A stretch of DNA of 64,000 nt from Aquimarina intermedia. GTDB lineage: Bacteria > Bacteroidota > Bacteroidia > Flavobacteriales > Flavobacteriaceae. Made by a program: the position numbers and the translations under genes. The stretch's first letter is position 1, and each line of letters opens with the position of its first letter. The DNA is taken from NCBI RefSeq assembly GCF_008124785.1, contig NZ_VNHU01000008.1, positions 88,542 through 152,541 of the forward strand, in the 5' to 3' direction. The notes beneath the pieces were generated by a model, which ran no database searches, was not told the DNA's origin, and was given only the letters and a program-made list of their open reading frames with translations. This document shows, one piece after another, positions 59,125-64,000 of the stretch.

Positions 59125-61164
59125 ATGATTTTAAAATTACCGGTTAGGTTTATTCTTTTGGCTTTCGCTGTAATAGTTTCGTGTTCTAAAACTAAAGACG
59201 ATTACGACAATCTGAACGATTCCTCAAAGGCAGAACTCATGACGACAAAATATTTGAAGAATGCAAATAATAGAGATCTTACGGCCGATGAACGTTTAGC
59301 GAGTGCAAATAGCGCTTCTTATTGGAATTCAAAATTAATTGATGATACTCAAAAGCGACGTAATTTTACTAGAATAGGATTAACATATTACTATTTAGGA
59401 GAATACGACAATTTTAAACTAGAGAATTTAAAAGGGTTAAAATTATCTAAAGAGCTTAAAGATTCGGTAGGCATAGCAAAGTCCTACGTTAACATTGGGT
59501 CTTTTTATAACTATCGAGACCAATTAGATAGTTCATTTTATTACTTCTACAATGCAGTAAAAATTTACAATTCTTTAGAAAATCCCAATAGCACAAATCA
59601 CGGGACAACTTTATTTAACCTTGCGATTGTTCAAAAAAACTTTAAAGATTATGTGGGAGCTGAGGCAAGTATTATTCGGGCTATCGATCACTTTAAGACC
59701 GTTGATAATCCTTTATACTTATACTCCTGCTATAACAATTTAGGTATAATTTCAAAAGAACAGGGGCGTTACGAAGATGCAATTCAGAATTATCAGAATG
59801 CATTGACGTACGCCAGAAAGATGGATAATGGTAAGTTTAGAGAAATTCAAGCACTGAATAATATTGGAGTGGTATTCAAAAATCAAAAACTCTATGATAA
59901 GGCAATTGACTACTATATGCAAGCCTATTCCTATGACAAGATATTGGACGAAAAGCCAAAGACCAAAGCGTTATTAATCGACAATATAGCGTATGCAAAG
60001 TTTTTGTCTGGTAAAAATGAGGGAGTTTTATCTTCCTTACTAAAATCTAAAAAAATTCGAGATAGTATTGATGATAAACCAGGTTTAATTACCAATAATC
60101 TTCATCTAGCAGAGTATTTTTCCTCATTAGACCAAGATAGTAGTTCGGTTAAATATGCGCTGGTAGCAAAAAAACTTGCCAAGGACATTGGATACAATAA
60201 GGAGTTGCTTAATTCCTTAAACTTATTAAGTAAAATTGCGGTGCCATCAGATGCTTTGTATTATGCGCACGAGTATATAAAGTTAAACGATAGTTTGCAG
60301 CACCAAGAGCGAATCAGTAGTGATAAATTTGCTAGAGTCAAATTTGAAACGGACGAAATTGTAGAGAAAAACGAACAAATAAGTAGGGAAAATGAAATCC
60401 TTATTATAACCGTAGTCGGTTTATCAGCACTTTTTCTCTTGGTGTATATAATCTTTAGGCAACGTCAAAGTAATAATGAATTGTTATTTTCTCAAAAACA
60501 ACAAGAGTCCAATCAAGAAATTTACCGATTGCTCTTAACTCAACAAGTTAAGTTAGAAGAAGGGCGGCAACTGGAGCAACAAAGAATGTCCGAAGAGTTA
60601 CATGATGGAGTTCTGGGCCGGTTGTTCGGAGTGCGTTTGAGTTTGGATGGTATAAACCAGCGGGTTAACGATGGTTTTACAGAACATAGGACTAAATATA
60701 TAGACGAATTAAAATCGATAGAGAGAGAAATCAGGTTGATTTCTCATGATTTGGGAACTGAAACGTTTTCACCCGATGTTGCCTATGTTGATGTGATCGA
60801 AAGCTTAATTAGTGATCAATGTGCAATTCATGAAATTGATTTTACGCTCTCGAATGATGAGAATATTGATTGGGAAGATATTGATGACTTTAAAAAAGTG
60901 AATATTTATAGAATTATACAGGAATCTCTTCAAAATATTTTTAAGCATGCGAATGCTGAAAAAATTGAAGTAAGTTTTAAAAACTTAGAAAATTCTATTA
61001 AATTAGTTGTTTCTGATAATGGCGTAGGTTTTAAATATGCTAAAGTGAAAAAGGGAATTGGATTAAAGAATATAAATTCCAGAGTCAAGCAAATGTATGG
61101 GGAGGTCAAATTTTTAAGTCCGAAAAATTCAGGGACAAAAATCATAGTGGATATTCCAGTGTAA
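59125..61164 (+). CDS. TPR-domain sensor histidine kinase (HisKA_3 type)
   Basis: This 679-residue kinase has a lipoprotein-like N-terminus (FAVIVSC, Cys20), a TPR domain of about 350 residues (for example AIQNYQNALTYARKMDNG and AIDYYMQAYSYDKILDE), one membrane helix near 424-444, then a HisKA_3 dimerisation domain with His493 in RMSEELHDGVLGRLFG and an ATPase domain with NIYRIIQESLQNIFKHA, SDNGVGF and KKGIGLKNI. The TPR part should be outside the cytoplasm and the kinase inside. The response regulator gene follows 85 bases downstream. Kinases of this build are typical of Flavobacteriia; their signals are mostly unknown. Confidence 0.92.
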   Translation: MILKLPVRFILLAFAVIVSCSKTKDDYDNLNDSSKAELMTTKYLKNANNRDLTADERLASANSASYWNSKLIDDTQKRRNFTRIGLTYYYLGEYDNFKLENLKGLKLSKELKDSVGIAKSYVNIGSFYNYRDQLDSSFYYFYNAVKIYNSLENPNSTNHGTTLFNLAIVQKNFKDYVGAEASIIRAIDHFKTVDNPLYLYSCYNNLGIISKEQGRYEDAIQNYQNALTYARKMDNGKFREIQALNNIGVVFKNQKLYDKAIDYYMQAYSYDKILDEKPKTKALLIDNIAYAKFLSGKNEGVLSSLLKSKKIRDSIDDKPGLITNNLHLAEYFSSLDQDSSSVKYALVAKKLAKDIGYNKELLNSLNLLSKIAVPSDALYYAHEYIKLNDSLQHQERISSDKFARVKFETDEIVEKNEQISRENEILIITVVGLSALFLLVYIIFRQRQSNNELLFSQKQQESNQEIYRLLLTQQVKLEEGRQLEQQRMSEELHDGVLGRLFGVRLSLDGINQRVNDGFTEHRTKYIDELKSIEREIRLISHDLGTETFSPDVAYVDVIESLISDQCAIHEIDFTLSNDENIDWEDIDDFKKVNIYRIIQESLQNIFKHANAEKIEVSFKNLENSIKLVVSDNGVGFKYAKVKKGIGLKNINSRVKQMYGEVKFLSPKNSGTKIIVDIPV

Positions 61165-61249
61165 AAATAAAAAAAAATCATATCTTAGTTAAGAAAATTA
61201 ATCAGAATTTTCTTTCACAAACAAAAGAAATTAACCACAATTACTACTA

Positions 61250-61924
61250 ATGAAGAAGAAGCTTAAAGTTCTTATGATTGATGATCATCCTATGATCATA
61301 GAAGGCTATAAAAACACGCTCTTGGGCGAGAACCAAAAGGAATATGCTATCACAATTGATATTGCTTCAAATTGTGATGATGCATATGAACTCATTGTAG
61401 AGTCTTCTAAATCATCAGCGCCTTATGATATGCTTTTTGTAGATATTAAATTACCACCTTCAACAGATGGAACCATTACTTCTGGAGAGGATTTAGCAAA
61501 ACATGCAAAAAAACTACTTCCTAAGTCAAAGGTTATAATTCTTACCATGCACCGAGAGGATCATCGTATACACGATATTTTAAAAAATATAAACCCATCA
61601 GGCTTTTTAATAAAAAGCGATTTAACATCCAGTGAGTTACTGTTGGCTTTTAATAATATTGTGAGTGGTACTCCTTATTATAGTGCTACAGTGAATAATC
61701 ACTTTAGAAAAATGATGAATAATAATTTTTCACTTGATGAGAAAAATTTAAAAATTCTATATCACCTCTCCCGAGGTGTTAAAACCAAAAATCTCCCCAA
61801 CTACGTAAGTTTATCTCTCAGTGCTATAGAGAAACGTAAAAATCAGATTAAAGAAATGTTTTCAATTGCTAAAGCTGATGATCAAAAATTATTAGAAGAA
61901 GCTAGAAAACGAGGTTTTATATAA
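61250..61924 (+). CDS. Response regulator, NarL/LuxR-like
   Basis: This 224-residue protein has a receiver domain (acidic pair Asp11/Asp12, phosphoacceptor Asp65 in MLFVDIKLPP, Thr in VIILTMHRED and Lys in FLIKSDLTS) and a C-terminal helix-turn-helix region: LDEKNLKILYHLSRGVKTKNLPNYVSLSLSAIEKRKNQIKEMF (about 160-202). The HTH is a diverged LuxR type. It is the partner of the preceding kinase. Target genes may include its own region and the large secreted protein downstream, but no binding site is established. Confidence 0.9.
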   Translation: MKKKLKVLMIDDHPMIIEGYKNTLLGENQKEYAITIDIASNCDDAYELIVESSKSSAPYDMLFVDIKLPPSTDGTITSGEDLAKHAKKLLPKSKVIILTMHREDHRIHDILKNINPSGFLIKSDLTSSELLLAFNNIVSGTPYYSATVNNHFRKMMNNNFSLDEKNLKILYHLSRGVKTKNLPNYVSLSLSAIEKRKNQIKEMFSIAKADDQKLLEEARKRGFI

Positions 61925-62315
61925 TATTTCGATCGCTCGCCACATATATTTAGCTTTTTTTAAGGTTATAGAACCTATGGTAAATTTTTGTTAAGAATTT
62001 TGAAAGATGGTAGGTTGTTTGGCGTTTCATGCGTTATTTGTATATACTTATTAGAGTTTTTTCAATAATTTTTATTGATGTATTAGTTGTTGACTCGTAT
62101 CGGTATACTGTGTAAAGATTCATTACGCTCAAATGTCGGTTGTATTTTGTTTTTTTTAATAAGAGCAAAATACTTTGTAGTGCATTTCATCGAAGAAAGA
62201 GGTTTTGTATCCAAATGGATGTTAATATTTTCTTTCCCTTTTATGAACTTTAAGAACATTTTGTAATCTTTACACCTTGTGATTGAACAAAATTTTTTAC
62301 TCATAACCATTGCCT
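61925..62315. other. Intergenic region before the large secreted protein gene
   Basis: I see no gene, strong terminator or consensus promoter in these 391 bases. AT-rich runs dominate. A 75-residue open frame on the minus strand lacks any homology signal and is left out. Confidence 0.55.
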
Positions 62316-64000
62316 ATGAAAATCTTTACTTATAGTTGTAAGAAGTTAAGCCTTCTTTTCTTTTTAATTATAGCTTTTACCTCACATAATACCATTGCTC
62401 AAAATTTTGAGAATGTTTCGATAGATGGTGTTGCTTCCGGTAATGCATTAAATGTATTGTTTAATGCAAGTTCTCCAACAATTCCTTCTCTTGCTTTTGT
62501 TCGAGCTCAAAAAATAGATGCCACAATAGGTAATGGAGAATTTGGGTATAGTGCTGCGGTTGATAATTTCTTCTATTCAAATCCAAATACTAGTATTACT
62601 TCCGCACCTTCGAGAATTCGAATAACATTTTTGCAGGCAGATGGAGTTACACCGATTCCATTAAATGATTTTCGTTTTGTGATTAATGATATTGATGGTA
62701 TTTCCGGATCTGTGGGGACACCTCCCGAAAATGAAGCAGTAGGGGTAGATTGTAGTGATAATGTGCGATTTACGGCTACTGATATACCTACCAATATTGA
62801 TATTGATACAACGCCTCCACAATTATTGTCATCTGGTACAGAAGCTGAATCAAATGGACCTGAAAGTAACTTGATGTTTGAATTTAATGACATTAGCTCA
62901 ATCGAATTCGATATTTATGCAAACCCGGGTTTTGTTAAAGAATTTGATCTCAACGAAAGTGAATATGCTATCACTACCGTTTTATACTCAGTATGTACCG
63001 GAGATACCGATGGCGATGGAATTTTCGACAATTTTGATTTGGATGATGATAACGACGGAATCCTAGATGTGGTAGAAGCTGGAGGTAATGATCCTAACGG
63101 AGATGCTGATGGAGATGGTTTGCCTAACTTTAGAGACGTTATTGATAATTCAGGTGATGGAGTGGCAACCTATGATGCTAATGCTGATGGTTCTACTACC
63201 GATTATACCGATGCCAATAGTGATGGACAACCGGATGTATACGAAGCAAGTCAGGACGGAGATTCTCTGCCAAACCACTTAGATTTAGATTCTGATGGCG
63301 ATGGAATTCCTGATAATGTAGAGGCACAAACCACTGCGGGCTATATTCCCCCCCGTGGTATTGTTGATGGTAACGGAGTAGACTTGGATTATACTGGTGG
63401 TTTGTCACCCATCAATATAGATGGCGATGCCTTTCCCGATTATTTAGATTTAGATGCTGATGAGGATGCGATTTCAGATACCTTTGAAGCTGGTATTACC
63501 CTAACGAATAGTGATGCCGATAACGACGGTTTAGATGACGCAATTGATCAAACAGGTGATTATACCGATCCTAATGGTTCAATTAATAACCCTAGCACCC
63601 TGCCAAACACAGGTGGTGGTCCCGAAGTTGATTTTAGAGATCCGGTAGATCTGGATAACGATACGATTGCTGATAATGTAGACTTAGATGATGATGGAGA
63701 TGGTATCTATGATTTACAAGAATATGCAGCTACCTTAGATCCTTTTGGTGATGAAGATGGTGATGGATTGCCAAATGTAAAAGATACTTTTGATAATAAT
63801 GGACCCAACGGTGATGGGACTAATACAGTGTATACGGATGCTAATAATGATGGCACACCGGATGCGTATGATTTTGATAACGATAGTGTTCCTAACCATC
63901 TTGACCAAGATGCCGATGGCGATGGCATTCCAGATAATGTGGAGGCTCAAACAACGGCAGGATACCTTGCACCGAGTGGTACCGATGCCAATAATGATGG
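62316..64000 (+). CDS. Large secreted protein with thrombospondin type-3-like calcium-binding repeats (cut by window end)
   Basis: The frame runs from an ATG at 62316 to the end of the window, at least 561 residues, with no stop. It has a signal peptide (residues 1-28, ending NTIAQ), an N-terminal domain of about 200 residues, and then long tracts of DxDxDG-type repeats: DTDGDGIFDNFDLDDDNDGI, DPNGDADGDGLPNF, DANSDGQPDVYE, DSDGDGIPDNVE. Two segments of the pattern NHLDxDxDGDGIPDNVEAQTTAGY recur at residues 320 and 527, 207 residues (621 bases) apart. Such proteins are Ca-binding surface adhesins, often exported by the type IX system in this phylum; the C-terminal sorting signal lies outside the window. 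Confidence 0.85.
   Translation, partial: MKIFTYSCKKLSLLFFLIIAFTSHNTIAQNFENVSIDGVASGNALNVLFNASSPTIPSLAFVRAQKIDATIGNGEFGYSAAVDNFFYSNPNTSITSAPSRIRITFLQADGVTPIPLNDFRFVINDIDGISGSVGTPPENEAVGVDCSDNVRFTATDIPTNIDIDTTPPQLLSSGTEAESNGPESNLMFEFNDISSIEFDIYANPGFVKEFDLNESEYAITTVLYSVCTGDTDGDGIFDNFDLDDDNDGILDVVEAGGNDPNGDADGDGLPNFRDVIDNSGDGVATYDANADGSTTDYTDANSDGQPDVYEASQDGDSLPNHLDLDSDGDGIPDNVEAQTTAGYIPPRGIVDGNGVDLDYTGGLSPINIDGDAFPDYLDLDADEDAISDTFEAGITLTNSDADNDGLDDAIDQTGDYTDPNGSINNPSTLPNTGGGPEVDFRDPVDLDNDTIADNVDLDDDGDGIYDLQEYAATLDPFGDEDGDGLPNVKDTFDNNGPNGDGTNTVYTDANNDGTPDAYDFDNDSVPNHLDQDADGDGIPDNVEAQTTAGYLAPSGTDANND

Noticed and set aside
62083..62310. 75-residue open frame on the minus strand in the gap before the secreted repeat protein
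   Set aside because: There is no recognisable motif, signal peptide or operon context, and the composition looks like non-coding AT-rich DNA.
63196..63950. Several open frames of 70-73 residues on the minus strand in the repeat protein region
   Set aside because: They arise from the repetitive aspartate-rich coding sequence read in reverse and occur in step with the repeats.

Overview
This window is a piece of chromosome from a bacterium of the Bacteroidota, most likely a (marine) Flavobacteriaceae. The signs are AT-rich DNA, promoters of the Bacteroidota type (TTG, about 20 bases, TAnnTTTG), a type-B ribosomal protein L31, DUF4252 and DUF4199 proteins, a short CarB, TPR-type sensor kinases, and a large secreted protein with aspartate-rich calcium-binding repeats. 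No rRNA, tRNA, CRISPR array, integrase or insertion sequence was found.

Layout. 1-8900: a fatty-acid beta-oxidation regulon on the minus strand (marR, fadN-like fusion enzyme, thiolase, acyl-CoA dehydrogenase, and a separate acyl-CoA ligase). Matching palindromes lie upstream of marR and of the ligase. A four-helix-bundle gene flanked by 7-base repeat tracts is inserted in this operon. 8900-16640: purL, an RsmB-type methyltransferase, a lipoprotein with BNR-like repeats, and an ECF sigma operon. 16663-17601: three tandem 313-bp units, each with its own promoter, a structured RNA of about 130 nt and a terminator. 17629-22221: MsbA-like ABC exporter, phosphohexomutase and glycosyltransferase. 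22335-33400: housekeeping genes (L31, GlmU-like enzyme, MtaB, lytic transglycosylase, cardiolipin synthase and others). 33551-40805: rpmH, carB, cytochrome c lipoprotein, thioesterase, serine hydrolase, rmuC.

40894-49826 is a vitamin B12 region. It holds an ABC importer (substrate-binding protein, permease, ATPase), the nucleotide-loop assembly and salvage genes cobU-cobT-cobS-cobC, a PP-loop ATPase of the COG2102 type, and a TonB-dependent receptor preceded by a cobalamin riboswitch. No corrin-ring synthesis genes are present, so the region fits uptake and salvage of corrinoids. 49913-55089: two tandem S41 peptidases, then a second ECF sigma operon with two DUF4252 proteins. 55179-57879: purB, a helical-repeat protein and a sirtuin without the usual zinc cysteines. 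57880-64000: a 53-residue lipoprotein with its own promoter and terminator, a TPR histidine kinase and response regulator, and the start of a large secreted repeat protein that runs off the end of the window.

The best candidate for something undescribed is the tandem small-RNA array at 16663-17601. The three copies keep the promoter spacing exactly. They are almost identical in the transcribed part, and their differences preserve base pairing, including two full compensatory changes in the terminator stem and a U-A to U-G change in a stem that presents a CCCC tetraloop. The next most interesting items are the heptamer-flanked four-helix-bundle insertion and a structured element at 28149-28211.
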